This document shows, piece by piece, positions 12,654-21,789 of a stretch of 64,000 nucleotides of DNA; within the stretch, counting starts at the first letter, position 1, and every line of letters begins with the position of its first letter. Position numbers and translations under genes: made by a program. This DNA comes from Syntrophaceae bacterium (GTDB taxonomy: Bacteria; Desulfobacterota; Syntrophia; Syntrophales; PHBD01). The stretch spans positions 334,936 through 398,935 of the forward strand of contig JABLXX010000001.1 in assembly GCA_013177825.1 (NCBI GenBank), in the 5' to 3' direction. The notes under the pieces are model-generated. The model did not search any database. It saw only the letters and a list, made by a program, of their open reading frames with translations, and was not told the DNA's origin.

Positions 12654-14831
12654 TCAGCTGATGAAGAGCATCTCCCAGAATTTCGGCAGCGGCCACAGCT
12701 CGTCGTCCACCAGCATCTCCAGTTCGTCGACATACCCGCGCAACTCGTTCATTTTGGTTTTGACCCTGTCGCAGAGCATTTCCGCCTTTTTCTGCTCGTC
12801 GTGAACGGCCGAGGCCTTTTCGACCCCGGTCTGGATGGCCTGGTTGGTAGCGTAGACCTGGTTCACCAGCACCGCCAACTTTTTCAGCAGGTCCAGCTGG
12901 GCGCTGAGATCCGCGGACTTGCCCAGGGCCTCCCGCGTGCCCAGGATCGCCTCCGAGAGCCGATTCTGGTAGCTTGTTGCGGCGGGGAGGATCTGGCTCA
13001 GGCAGATGTTCTGCAGGCACTTTGCCTCGATGCTCAGGTCCTTGATGTATCTCTCGATATGGATCAGGTAGCGCGACTTGAGCTCCACGTGGGAGAGAAC
13101 CTTATATTTTTCAAATAGATCCAAAGCCTTGGGAGTGATCAGGGCCTTCAGGGCCACCGGCGTGGTCTTGTGGTTCGGCAGGCCCCGTTTCGCCGCTTCC
13201 TTTTCCCATTCCCGGCTGTAGTTGTCGCCGTTGAAGAGCACCGGCTTGATGTCCTTCAGCTCTTCCCGGATCACGGCCAGGACGCACTGGTTGACATTCC
13301 CGCTCTTGTCGCACCGTCCCTTGATTTTCTCGGCCAGGTAATCGAGGCTTTCCGCAACGATCGTGTTAAGGACCGTCGCCGGGAAAGAGATCGACTGGGC
13401 GGAGCCGACAGCCCGGAACTCGAACTTGTTGCCCGTGAAGGCGAAGGGCGATGTCCGGTTCCGGTCGGTGCTGTCCTTGCTCACGATGGGCAGCGAGGAG
13501 ATGCCGAGGTTGATGATCTCCTTGTCGGAGGCCTTCGACACCTTGCCGGCCTCAATGTCCCCGAGAATCCGGGTGAGCTGGTCACCGAGGAAGACGGAGA
13601 TGATCGCCGGCGGCGCTTCGTTTGCCCCCAGGCGATGATCGTTGGCGTAGGACCCCACGGAGGCCCTGATGATGTCTGCGTGCTTGTAGACGGCGCGGAT
13701 GACGGCGATCAGGAAGACCAGGAAGTGGATATTGTCCTCCGGCGTCTGCCCGGGATTCAGGAGGTTGTTCCCCTTGTTGTCGGAAAGCGACCAGTTCAGG
13801 TGCTTGCCCGAGCCGTTGATCCCCGCGAAGGGCTTCTCGTGGAGCAGGCAGGCCAGGCGATGCTTCTTCGCCACCTGCTGCATCGTGTCCATGACGATCT
13901 GGTTGTGGTCGACCGCCAGGTTGGCCTCCTCGAAGACCGGCGCCAGCTCGAACTGGCTGGGTGCCACCTCGTTGTGCCGGGTCTTGGCGGGAACGCCCAG
14001 CTTGAAGAGCTCTTCCTCCATGTCGTGCATGTATGAGGAAACGCGCTCCTTGATGCTGCCGAAATACTGGTCCTCCAGTTCCTGTCCCTTGGGCGGCGGG
14101 GCACCGACGATGGCCCGCCCTCCCATGACGAGATCGGGGCGCTTGTAGTAGTAGTCCGCGTCGATCAGGAAGTACTCCTGCTCCGGTCCCAGGGTCGCGA
14201 AAACGCCCCTCACGTCTTTGCTTCCGAGGAGCTTCAGGATGTTCAGGGCACTCTTGCTGACCGCCCGGTTCGACCGCAGGAGGGGGGTTTTCTTGTCGAG
14301 GGCCTGGCCGGTGAAGGAGATGAAGGCTGTCGGGATGCACAGGGTCGTCGAGATGCCGTTTCGCCGGATGAAGGCGGGGGAGGACATGTCCCAGGCCGTG
14401 TAGCCCCGGGCCTCGAAGGTCGCCCGGATGCCGCCGCTGGGGAAGCTCGAGGCGTCCGGCTCCCCCTGGACCAGCTGCTTGCCGGAGAAGCGCTCGATAA
14501 CCGAGCTGGGCCCGGTTACATCGATGAACGCATCGTGCTTTTCCGCCGTGATCCCCGTCATGGGCTGGAACCAGTGGGCGAAATGCGTCGCACCCTTCTC
14601 GATGGCCCACTTCGCCATGGCGTGGGCCACCGTGTTGGCGGTCTCGAGATCGAGAATGGTGTTTTCGTGGATGGCGTCGATGATCTTGTTGTAGGTGTCC
14701 CCGGGCAGCTTGTTCTTCATGACCCGGATGTTGAAGGTGTCCTCGCCGTAGTATTCCGATACGGGGCCGGACTTCTCCTTCGCCACCGGGTAACTCCTTT
14801 CGGCTGCGGTGATCGGGCATGTCTTTTTCAT
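12654..14831 (-). CDS. glnN: Glutamine synthetase, type III
   Basis: A 725-residue type III glutamine synthetase, far longer than the about 450-residue type I enzyme. It makes glutamine from glutamate, ammonia and ATP in the cytoplasm. Type III features include the N-terminal THFAHWFQPMTG stretch, LGPEQEYFLID, the ATP/glutamate region NGSGKHLNWSLSDN and a long helical C-terminus. The ATG at 14831 is preceded by GGAGG at 6 bases; upstream in-frame sequence is overlap with the previous gene. It is the last gene behind glutamate synthase (31 bases after it), so the two GOGAT/GS activities are made together. Control should come from the sigma-54 promoter at 19998-20013. Confidence 0.95.
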   Translation of the reverse strand: MKKTCPITAAERSYPVAKEKSGPVSEYYGEDTFNIRVMKNKLPGDTYNKIIDAIHENTILDLETANTVAHAMAKWAIEKGATHFAHWFQPMTGITAEKHDAFIDVTGPSSVIERFSGKQLVQGEPDASSFPSGGIRATFEARGYTAWDMSSPAFIRRNGISTTLCIPTAFISFTGQALDKKTPLLRSNRAVSKSALNILKLLGSKDVRGVFATLGPEQEYFLIDADYYYKRPDLVMGGRAIVGAPPPKGQELEDQYFGSIKERVSSYMHDMEEELFKLGVPAKTRHNEVAPSQFELAPVFEEANLAVDHNQIVMDTMQQVAKKHRLACLLHEKPFAGINGSGKHLNWSLSDNKGNNLLNPGQTPEDNIHFLVFLIAVIRAVYKHADIIRASVGSYANDHRLGANEAPPAIISVFLGDQLTRILGDIEAGKVSKASDKEIINLGISSLPIVSKDSTDRNRTSPFAFTGNKFEFRAVGSAQSISFPATVLNTIVAESLDYLAEKIKGRCDKSGNVNQCVLAVIREELKDIKPVLFNGDNYSREWEKEAAKRGLPNHKTTPVALKALITPKALDLFEKYKVLSHVELKSRYLIHIERYIKDLSIEAKCLQNICLSQILPAATSYQNRLSEAILGTREALGKSADLSAQLDLLKKLAVLVNQVYATNQAIQTGVEKASAVHDEQKKAEMLCDRVKTKMNELRGYVDELEMLVDDELWPLPKFWEMLFIS

Positions 14832-14862
14832 AATTCCTCCATATCTCTCTTGATTATGGTTA

Positions 14863-17196
14863 TTATTCGATAGGGGCGTTCTCTGCAAGCTCCCAGATGC
14901 CGCAGGGACAGGCGTCGGCGCAGAACCCGCAGCCGATACAGCGGTCCCCGTCCACAACATATTCGTAGGAGTCTCCCTCGAGGCTACGCCTTGAAATCGC
15001 CTGGCCCGGACAGAGGGTTTCACAGAGGCCGCAGTCCCGGCAGGCGCCGCAGGAAGCACACGCGGTGGAACAGCTGCCCAGGTCTCCCGCCGTCGGGATC
15101 AGCGGGTCGTAGTACTCCAGGTGCACCCGCGAGGTTGAAATGGCGGGTAAACGGTCATAGGTGTCCTGCCGGCCCTGGAGCAGGTCGTCGATGGCCCGGG
15201 CGGCGATCCTGCCGGCCCCGATGGCCTCCGTCAGGAGGCCGGGCCGCACCGCGTCTCCGATGGCGAAGACCTGGGGATCGGAGCTCTGGTACCGCTCGTT
15301 GACGGCCACGAAACCCTTCTCCAGGACGATGTCCTCGGGAAGGAACCCGAGGTCCGGCGCGTCGCCGACGGCCATAATGACGGTGTCCGCCGGTAAGACT
15401 TCGCCGTCGGCCAGCTCCACACCCTTCTCCGTGACGGCCTTCGTCATTCGCGGCCAGAGAAAGCGCGCCCCCGCGGCCTCGGCCTCCCGGCGTTCGGGCC
15501 CGAAGGATGCCGGCTCCTGAATGTCCACCAGGGTGATTTCCCGGGCTCCGAGCCGGCTGGCCTCCGCCGCGGCGTCACACCCCACGTTGCCGGCGCCGAT
15601 GATCACCACGCGCTCGCCCACGGAGGCTTGCCCTTCCTTGCTGTCTTTGAGAAAATCCAGTGCCGCCAGGGCCCGTTCCTTGCCCGGCACGGGGATTTTC
15701 CTGGCTTTCTGGGCCCCAGGCGCGATGACCACGATGTCGTGCTTGCCCTTGAGGGTCCGGAACGCCTCCTTTGTGAGAGGCTTTTTCAGGTGGGTCGTTG
15801 GGATCTGTTCCTGGACCCGCTGGAGTTCGTGGATCACTACATCGTCGGGGATTCTCGTCCGGGGGATGGTGGCGGTGATCTTCCCTCCCAGCCGCTTCTC
15901 CCTCTCGTAGATGACCGGCGAATGTCCCATCATCCAGAGCTGCCAGGCCGCGGATAGCCCCGCCGGCCCGCCGCCGATGACGGCGACGGTCTTTCCGGTC
16001 GAAGGGGCGGGAGACGGCGTCTTTGCCTCCAGGGAAGCCTTCCCCAGCAGAGCCACGTCCAGTGCCGGAAGGCGGGCCGCTTGCCGGGTGCATCCCTGGA
16101 TGCACAGGTTGGGGCAGAGGTGACCGCAGACGGTGGCAGGGAAGGGTGTGTAGGTCAGCGCCAGGTCCACGGCCTCCGCCATCCGGCCCTTTCGGATCAG
16201 GGCCCACCGCTTCTGTACGGGGATTCCCGTCGGGCAGGAGGCCTGGCACGGGGGGAGATGTTTTTCGTTTTCCCAGTGGGGCACGTAGCGGCGCAGGTCG
16301 CCGGTGGCGATGACGTCGATCATCGAACGGGGGATGTCCGTCAGGTCGCCGATCAGGCCGCCTTTTCCAAGTTCCCCGTCCCAGCTTTCCCGGACGAACC
16401 GTGTCATCGTCCGAGCCGTGCTTCCCGTCTTTTCAAAAGGCTTGCGGGCCACAAGGAGGTGCCATTCCGAGCGGTCCGATATCAGGACCGGATAGAGCTC
16501 CGTGCGGCCGATGTTCTTCAGAAAGGTGAGAAGGTTGTCGAGAAGCCACTGCCAATCCTCGTCGTCGGGTTCGGTAAGCCGGGCATCCTGCTCGCTGAAT
16601 CCCCGATGGGGCCCACGGAAAAAGATCCGGCCGCTCACCATTCCGACGCAGGGGCGGTAGCCGAGGGTGTTCTCGATCCTCGTCGTGCCGTGACCGCAGA
16701 CCACGGCGGTTCCCCCGGCCATGAACTCCGCGAAGGAGTCTCCCGCGCTGCCCAGGACCCACAACTCGGGGGGGGCAAAGCGGGGGTTGTGCTTCGTCAT
16801 GGTCATGCCCCGGGCGCCGATGTCGCCGGCGACGTAAATCCTGCCCTGGGCCATGGCGTTGCCCGCCCCGTTGGTGGCATGGCCCCGGACGAGGATGGTC
16901 GCGCCCGCGTTCAGCCAGCCGACATCGTCGGAAACGGGGCCGAAGACATCGATCGTGGTGTTGGGAAAGCCCATGGACCCCACCCGCTGGCCGGACGAGC
17001 CGAGGATGCGGATCATGATCTCGTCTCCGCCGCCCTTCCAGAGGCGACCGCCGATGCCGTGCTGGCCGTATGCGTGGACCTCGATGCAGCGGTGTCCGTT
17101 CTGGACGGCCTTTTGCAGGTTCGCCTCCAGATCCCTGGAATCCACCCGGACGCCCTGGATCACGCCGGGGAGGACGATCGTCGGTTTATACAGCAT
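14863..17196 (-). CDS. Glutamate synthase: GXGXG domain fused to NAD(P)H-oxidoreductase subunit and ferredoxin
   Basis: A 777-residue fusion. Residues 1-245 or so are the GXGXG domain that ends large-chain glutamate synthase (GHRCIEVHAYGQHG, GHATNGAGNAMAQG). Then comes a GltD-like part: an N-terminal Fe-S region (CQASCPTGIPV, CGHLCPNLCIQGC), an FAD-binding site (VAVIGGGPAGLSAAW) and an NAD(P) site (VVIIGAGNVGCDAAAE). It ends with ferredoxin-type clusters (CASCGACRDCGLCETLC, CIGCGFCADACPCG). It would pass electrons from NAD(P)H or ferredoxin to the FMN domain encoded just upstream. GAGGGAG precedes the ATG. Splitting GOGAT this way is typical of archaea and some anaerobes. The natural electron donor is uncertain. 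Confidence 0.92.
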   Translation of the reverse strand: MLYKPTIVLPGVIQGVRVDSRDLEANLQKAVQNGHRCIEVHAYGQHGIGGRLWKGGGDEIMIRILGSSGQRVGSMGFPNTTIDVFGPVSDDVGWLNAGATILVRGHATNGAGNAMAQGRIYVAGDIGARGMTMTKHNPRFAPPELWVLGSAGDSFAEFMAGGTAVVCGHGTTRIENTLGYRPCVGMVSGRIFFRGPHRGFSEQDARLTEPDDEDWQWLLDNLLTFLKNIGRTELYPVLISDRSEWHLLVARKPFEKTGSTARTMTRFVRESWDGELGKGGLIGDLTDIPRSMIDVIATGDLRRYVPHWENEKHLPPCQASCPTGIPVQKRWALIRKGRMAEAVDLALTYTPFPATVCGHLCPNLCIQGCTRQAARLPALDVALLGKASLEAKTPSPAPSTGKTVAVIGGGPAGLSAAWQLWMMGHSPVIYEREKRLGGKITATIPRTRIPDDVVIHELQRVQEQIPTTHLKKPLTKEAFRTLKGKHDIVVIAPGAQKARKIPVPGKERALAALDFLKDSKEGQASVGERVVIIGAGNVGCDAAAEASRLGAREITLVDIQEPASFGPERREAEAAGARFLWPRMTKAVTEKGVELADGEVLPADTVIMAVGDAPDLGFLPEDIVLEKGFVAVNERYQSSDPQVFAIGDAVRPGLLTEAIGAGRIAARAIDDLLQGRQDTYDRLPAISTSRVHLEYYDPLIPTAGDLGSCSTACASCGACRDCGLCETLCPGQAISRRSLEGDSYEYVVDGDRCIGCGFCADACPCGIWELAENAPIE

Positions 17197-17211
17197 GGAT
17201 GCTCCCTCTCG

Positions 17212-18846
17212 CTATATGACGTGGCTGATCCGGAGCCGCTCGGCCGCTGCCGCATCGGCGATGCCCAAGGCGTCGGACATGCCGATCGGCAAGGATGTCG
17301 AGCGGCCCAGGGGGGCCACAATCTTTTTCAGTTCCGTGTCGAAGCTCAGAAACGTGTCCACGACCCGCTGGGCGACCTGCTCCGGGTCCAGGCGACGGTA
17401 AAGGCGAGGATCCTGTGAGGTGATGCCCTTGGGACAGAGGCCGACGTTGCATATGTTGCAGCGGTCCGTCTCGGAGCCGAGACAACCCGCTGCGGCCTGC
17501 ATGATGTATTTGCCGATCTGGACCCCGCTGGCCCCCAGCATGATGAGGGCGGCGGCGTTGGCGGCGAGGTTTCCGTTCTTGCCGATGCCACCGCCGGCGA
17601 AGAGGGGAATTTCATTCTGTTTCCCGACTTTTACCAGGTTCAGGTAGGCGTCCCGGATGTTGCTGGCGATCGGATGGCCCATCGTGTTCATGGATACGTT
17701 GTAAGCGGCCCCGGTGCCGCCGTCCTCCCCGTCCATGGCGAGGCCTGCCGCGTAGGGATTCCGGGTCAGGTTGTTCAGAACGGCCAGGGTGGTGCTCGTG
17801 GCGGAGATCTTGGGATACACGGGGACCCGGAACCCCCAGGCCATGGCCATGGACTGGGTCATCTTCGCCACGGATTCCTCGATGGAGTATTTCGTCTGGT
17901 GCGTCGGGGGGCTGGGCAGGCTCACTCCCGTGGGGACGCCCCGGATGGCGGCAATCAGCCTGTTCACCTTGTACCACATCAGGAGGCCGCCGTCGCCGGG
18001 CTTCGCCCCCTGGCCGTACTTGATCTCGATGGCACAGGGGTCTTCCTTCATCTCCGGCAGGGCATGGACGATCTCGTCCCACCCGAAGTAGCCGCTGGCG
18101 ATCTGCAGGATGACGTATTTGAGGAACCGGGAGCGCAGAAGCCTTGGGGGGCAGCCCCCTTCGCCCGTGCACATGCGGACGGGCATGCCCATCTCCTCGT
18201 TCAGGTAGGCCACCCCCATCTGGAGTCCTTCCCACATATTCGGCGAGAGGGCCCCGAAGGACATGCTGCCGATGATGAGCGGGTAGATCTCCCGCACGGG
18301 GGGAATCCAGCCGTTGTTCTCGATGGTTCTGACCAGTTCCTCCGGGGGCAGGATCCGGCCCAGGAGGGTGCGTAGCTCGAAGTCGTGACGGCCGGCGTCC
18401 AGTGCCGGGTCCGTGAGCATGGAGATGCGGATGAACTTGATCTCGTCGAGCAGGCTCCGTGGATCGTTGCGCCTCCCGCCGCGCCGGCGTGGAACTCCGC
18501 CTGTGTTGTTATGGAAGCGGAGCTTGTCGGGTTCGCCGCTCCGGACGGGCCGGATGGCCCCGTTGGGGCAGACGAGGTCGCACATGCCGCAGCCGATGCA
18601 GGCGAAGGCCGGATCGGTCTTCTGACGGATGCCGTGATAGACGCCGAAGACGTTTCCCGGTTTTTCCGCAAGGCCCAGGTCGACTTTGACAACCCGCTTC
18701 CGGTGCACTCCCAGCTCGACGGCACGAACGGGGCAGACGGCCGTGCACCGGCCGCAGAGCGTGCATTTTTCCCTGCTCCAGGCAATCTGCCAGGGCAGAT
18801 CGGTCCGGCTCAGGGTGGAGGGTGTCAGCGTTCCCATTGATTCCAT
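17212..18846 (-). CDS. gltB: Glutamate synthase FMN-binding domain protein with N-terminal ferredoxin clusters
   Basis: A 544-residue central GOGAT subunit that aminates 2-oxoglutarate to glutamate at FMN. Two 4Fe-4S motifs open the protein (CTLCGRCTAVCPVRAV and CIGCGMCDLVCPNGAI). The flavin domain follows, with SFGALSPNMWEGL, GEGGCPPRL, IKYGQGAKPGDGG and DGEDGGTGAAY; the 3Fe-4S cysteines appear in CLGSETDRCNICNVGLCPKG. It contains neither the glutaminase nor the GXGXG domain; those are the flanking genes. The start overlaps the previous gene by 22 bases and has an excellent GGAGGAGGTG site. The order glutaminase, FMN domain, GXGXG+GltD rebuilds a complete glutamate synthase. Confidence 0.94.
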   Translation of the reverse strand: MESMGTLTPSTLSRTDLPWQIAWSREKCTLCGRCTAVCPVRAVELGVHRKRVVKVDLGLAEKPGNVFGVYHGIRQKTDPAFACIGCGMCDLVCPNGAIRPVRSGEPDKLRFHNNTGGVPRRRGGRRNDPRSLLDEIKFIRISMLTDPALDAGRHDFELRTLLGRILPPEELVRTIENNGWIPPVREIYPLIIGSMSFGALSPNMWEGLQMGVAYLNEEMGMPVRMCTGEGGCPPRLLRSRFLKYVILQIASGYFGWDEIVHALPEMKEDPCAIEIKYGQGAKPGDGGLLMWYKVNRLIAAIRGVPTGVSLPSPPTHQTKYSIEESVAKMTQSMAMAWGFRVPVYPKISATSTTLAVLNNLTRNPYAAGLAMDGEDGGTGAAYNVSMNTMGHPIASNIRDAYLNLVKVGKQNEIPLFAGGGIGKNGNLAANAAALIMLGASGVQIGKYIMQAAAGCLGSETDRCNICNVGLCPKGITSQDPRLYRRLDPEQVAQRVVDTFLSFDTELKKIVAPLGRSTSLPIGMSDALGIADAAAAERLRISHVI

Positions 18847-19940
18847 CGAATCACCTCCTCCCGACCGGGCGGGATCATGACCGTGTCGTATTTCATGGGT
18901 TGAATGTCGATGCTCTTGTTCCGGGCAGGGATCGCTGCGTCGAGGCCGCAGACCTCCGAGGAGAAGGCGAACAGGCCCGGGCTGCCGCCCACGATGCCGG
19001 GACGAAGCTTTTTGCTGTCCTGGACCATGAAGACGGTCTTATCGGGAAGGCAGCCGATCACGCAGTTCGGGCCGTCGATGATGAGAGGACGGCAGGCCTG
19101 CTTGATCTGTTTCAATTTTGTACCATTCGGATGGTGCCCGAGTTCCCCGTCCTTCAGGGGTGTGATGATGTGCTTGTACAGGTCGAGCCCGAGCCCGAGA
19201 TTCTTCTGGGTATAGTGCAGGATATGGGTGAACACCTCCGAATCGGACTGGTATCCTGTGTATCCCGCGTAATTCCGGGAGGTCAGGAACTCCCGGATGG
19301 GCACGAAGGCCGTGTTCTCGCCGTTGGTCATGGTCGCGAAGCCCTGGATGAAGAAAGGGTGGCAAGCGTAGATGTTGATGGCGTAATTGGTGTTCTGCCG
19401 TCCCTGGGCCAGGATCACCCGGGCCTGTAGCTCTTCGTGGTCGAGCCCCAGGTAATCGGCCAGCTCCATGGGATCCCCGACCTCCTTGATCATGATCACA
19501 TCGGGCCAGAAGCTGAAGACCAGCATGGAACCGTCGGCCTCTCCCATCTGGCGGAGGCGGAGACGGGTCAGCATCAGGCGATGCTCCCTCTCTTCCTGCG
19601 TCAGGGTGAGCCAGTCCGGCGGGTAGTCATAGGCGCGAATTACATAATTGTCCCGTTTCGGCGTTCCGGTTGGCGGAATCTGGGCCGGCCGGATGGAGAG
19701 CTTGTACTTGACGGTGAAGTCCAGGTCCATCAGGTACCGGTCCAGGGTGCGAAGCCCTTCGTTGGAAAAGATGCCCGAGAGAATGGGAGAGCCCCGGAAA
19801 CGCTCGAAGCTGCCCCCGAGGTCCGTCAGGAACAGGCCCATTCCGGAGCCGTCGTGCCCTTCCTTCATGACGTTCAGGGCATGGACGGCCGTCATGGGGG
19901 AGAGGGGCTCCCGGCTGGTTATGGCAAACAGACGGCACAT
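18825..19940 (-). CDS. Class II glutamine amidotransferase subunit of glutamate synthase
   Basis: A 371-residue N-terminal-nucleophile glutaminase. Removing the start Met exposes Cys2 (MCRLFAITSREP), and the DGSGMGLFLTD and YTGYQSDSEVFTHIL parts fit GltB-N/PurF-type amidotransferases. It should release ammonia from glutamine for the FMN subunit encoded next. The ATG at 19940 is set by the required Cys2 and by AAAGGA upstream; in-frame upstream sequence would bury the nucleophile. It is the first gene of the four-gene glutamate/glutamine operon (to 12654), 58 bases from a sigma-54-type promoter. The archaeal-like separate subunit is shorter than a full GltB glutaminase domain. Confidence 0.9.
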   Translation of the reverse strand: MCRLFAITSREPLSPMTAVHALNVMKEGHDGSGMGLFLTDLGGSFERFRGSPILSGIFSNEGLRTLDRYLMDLDFTVKYKLSIRPAQIPPTGTPKRDNYVIRAYDYPPDWLTLTQEEREHRLMLTRLRLRQMGEADGSMLVFSFWPDVIMIKEVGDPMELADYLGLDHEELQARVILAQGRQNTNYAINIYACHPFFIQGFATMTNGENTAFVPIREFLTSRNYAGYTGYQSDSEVFTHILHYTQKNLGLGLDLYKHIITPLKDGELGHHPNGTKLKQIKQACRPLIIDGPNCVIGCLPDKTVFMVQDSKKLRPGIVGGSPGLFAFSSEVCGLDAAIPARNKSIDIQPMKYDTVMIPPGREEVIRWNQWER

Positions 19941-19970
19941 AATGGATCCTTTCAATAATGATTCACCCCG

Positions 19971-19992
19971 CCAGGGAGCGAACGGTTCCTGG
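19971..19992. promoter_or_regulatory. Inverted repeat over the expected start point of the glutamate synthase operon
   Basis: CCAGG and CCTGG arms flank a 12-base centre just downstream of the -12 element at 19999-20000. A transcript starting about 12 bases past the -12 would begin inside this repeat, the place for a repressor to block a sigma-54 promoter. It does not match the GGAA-N6-TTCC operator known for archaeal NrpR, so the binding factor is unknown. Confidence 0.3.
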
Positions 19993-19997
19993 TAGAT

Positions 19998-20013
19998 AGC
20001 GAAAATTGTGCCA
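19998..20013 (-). promoter_or_regulatory. Sigma-54 promoter of the glutamate synthase-glutamine synthetase operon
   Basis: Read on the minus strand the site is TGGCACAATTTTCGCT, matching the consensus TGGCAC-N5-TTGCW with one change and keeping the essential GG-N10-GC spacing (GG at 20012-20011, GC at 20000-19999). It points at the glutaminase gene 58 bases away. A sigma-54-type activator gene ends 144 bases upstream of it. Confidence 0.8.
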
Positions 20014-20103
20014 CCATAAGCAGCGGACGAAGACATCAGCGGGTAAGGGACTCGCTGGTGATGGACCCCTGCGGGCTTCGCGCACCATGGCACAAAAATG
20101 TTT

Positions 20104-20121
20104 TTTTCGAAGGCTCGAAAA
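20104..20121. promoter_or_regulatory. Inverted repeat upstream of the sigma-54 promoter (enhancer or terminator)
   Basis: TTTTCGA and TCGAAAA flank AGGC about 91 bases upstream of the sigma-54 promoter and 36 bases past the activator stop codon. The distance suits an upstream activator site for a NifA/NtrC-like protein. It does not match TGT-N10-ACA or the NtrC site, and it could instead be a weak terminator of the activator gene. Confidence 0.4.
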
Positions 20122-20157
20122 TACAAAATTGTTGCTCACGGCCCCTTTCCCCCTTCT

Positions 20158-21717
20158 TCAGACCCCGTCCCGGATGCCCTCGCCCGATCCGTCGGCTCTG
20201 CGCCCCTTCTGCCGGTATTTCCGGGGATCGATGCCCAGTTTCTGGATCTTGTACTGGATGATCCGCTTCGTCGTTCCCAGGAGCCTCGCCGCCTGGCTCT
20301 GGTTACCGCTGGTCTCCTTGAGGGCGTCGACGATCAGTGTCCGTTCCTGGGCCTCGACGACGGAACTGAGCCGTCCCGAGTCCTTCTTCTCGCCGTCCCG
20401 GGTTTTGGTCTGCAAGGAGGGAGGAAGATGCATGATTTCAATGGAATCCGCCTCCGCGAGCAGGACGGCCCGCTCAATGCAGTTTTCCAGTTCCCGGACG
20501 TTGCCCGGCCAGGGATGGGCCAGGAAGGCCTCGACGACGGCCGTGGAGATCCGTTTCACCGGTTTTCCCAGTTCCTGCGAATACTTCAGTACGAAGTGAT
20601 CCGCCAGGAGGATGATGTCATTGCCCCGCTCCCGGAGTGGCGGCAGGTAGATCGGGAAGACGCTCAACCGGTAGTAGAGGTCGGACCGGAACTGGCCGCC
20701 GGCGATGCATTCCTCCAGGCGGCGGTTGGTGGCTGCGACGACCCGGGCGTTCGTGTGGATCAGCCGGGACGAGCCCAGGGGCTGGAACTGCTTTTCCTGG
20801 AGAACCCGCAGCAGTTTGGCCTGGGCGGCGGCGGAGAGTTCCGATACCTCGTCGAGGAAAATGGTGCCGTTGTTGGCCTCCTCGAAGCGGCCCCGGCGCT
20901 GGCGAAGCGCCCCCGTAAAGGCGCCCTTCTCGTGACCGAAAAGCTCGCTTTCCATGAGGGTATCGGGAATCGCGGCGCAGTTCACCTGGACCAGGGGGCC
21001 CTTGCCGTGGGGGCTGTTCATGTGGATCGCCCGGGCCACCAGCTCCTTCCCGGTTCCCGTCTCCCCCAGGATCAGGACCGTTGTGCCCGAGTCGGCCACA
21101 TGGCTGACGAGCCCGAAGACCTCCTGCATCCCCTTGGAATGCCCAATGAAATCAACGGAAGGAGACCGCCCCTGGTTGATGATCCGGCGAAGCCGCCGGT
21201 TTTCTTCTTCCAGCGCCAGGATGTGCACCGCCTTGGCAATCAACTCCGCCACGGCTGTAAGCATGGCAAGTTCACGATCCAGATCGATCACGGAACCGGC
21301 GCCCTTGTCGGCAGACAGGATGCCAACGACCCGGTTGTCGTACATGATGGGGACGCACAGGAACGCCAGCTCTTCGCGGTTCAGATAACGCCGGGCCCCC
21401 GTCCGGTCGAGAAACAGGGCCTCCCTGCCCAGGTTGGGGATCGCCATGGGACGGCCCGTTTGGGCCACCTTGCCGGTGATCCCCTCCCCCACACGGTAGG
21501 TGATCTCCAGGCCGTCGAGGTTGACGCCATGGGCGACGTCCAGCCACGCCTCTCCGGTGTCACGGTCGAGGAGCGAAATCATGCCGCGTTCCATCCCCAG
21601 CCGGACATTCATCTCGTTGAGGACGCGTTCGAGCTGATCCCGCAAATCCCAAGGCTGGGCCAGGATCTTGGCGATGGCATGGAGGGCCGCCAGTTCTTCG
21701 AAACTATGGATGCTCAC
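20158..21717 (-). CDS. NifA-like sigma-54-dependent transcriptional activator
   Basis: A 519-residue enhancer-binding protein with a GAF sensor domain (about residues 5-165), a sigma-54-interacting AAA+ domain and a Fis-type HTH. The AAA+ domain has Walker A GETGTGKELVARAI, the sigma-54 contact loop as ELFGHEKGAFTGA, and Walker B GTIFLDEVSEL. The HTH is NQSQAARLLGTTKRIIQYKI. There is no receiver domain, so it is not a classical NtrC. The start was set at the GTG at 21717, preceded by GGAGG at 6 bases; a TTG at 21768 has no such site. It sits just upstream of the glutamate synthase operon on the same strand and is the obvious candidate activator. The GAF ligand is unknown; the nifH-type genes that would support a true NifA are not in the window. 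Confidence 0.92.
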   Translation of the reverse strand: MSIHSFEELAALHAIAKILAQPWDLRDQLERVLNEMNVRLGMERGMISLLDRDTGEAWLDVAHGVNLDGLEITYRVGEGITGKVAQTGRPMAIPNLGREALFLDRTGARRYLNREELAFLCVPIMYDNRVVGILSADKGAGSVIDLDRELAMLTAVAELIAKAVHILALEEENRRLRRIINQGRSPSVDFIGHSKGMQEVFGLVSHVADSGTTVLILGETGTGKELVARAIHMNSPHGKGPLVQVNCAAIPDTLMESELFGHEKGAFTGALRQRRGRFEEANNGTIFLDEVSELSAAAQAKLLRVLQEKQFQPLGSSRLIHTNARVVAATNRRLEECIAGGQFRSDLYYRLSVFPIYLPPLRERGNDIILLADHFVLKYSQELGKPVKRISTAVVEAFLAHPWPGNVRELENCIERAVLLAEADSIEIMHLPPSLQTKTRDGEKKDSGRLSSVVEAQERTLIVDALKETSGNQSQAARLLGTTKRIIQYKIQKLGIDPRKYRQKGRRADGSGEGIRDGV

Positions 21718-21772
21718 AAGGTTCCTCCAGGTTGTTTCGGACCCGCTGTTGCGGATTCTGATGGACAAAAAT

Positions 21773-21789
21773 GAACAAAAAGTGTGCCA
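21773..21789 (-). promoter_or_regulatory. Near-match sigma-54 site upstream of the activator gene
   Basis: TGGCACACTTTTTGTTC read leftwards has a perfect -24 box, but the -12 GC is GT, which usually weakens such promoters strongly. A sigma-70-like TTGCCA/TATAGA pair with a 15-base spacer lies slightly further upstream. Either could drive the activator gene 56 bases downstream. Confidence 0.3.

Noticed and set aside
20088-20104. A plus-strand sigma-54 promoter at TGGCACAAAAATGTTT
   Set aside because: The -12 GC is missing (TT instead) and no plus-strand gene follows; only the minus-strand site at 19998-20013 keeps GG-N10-GC.
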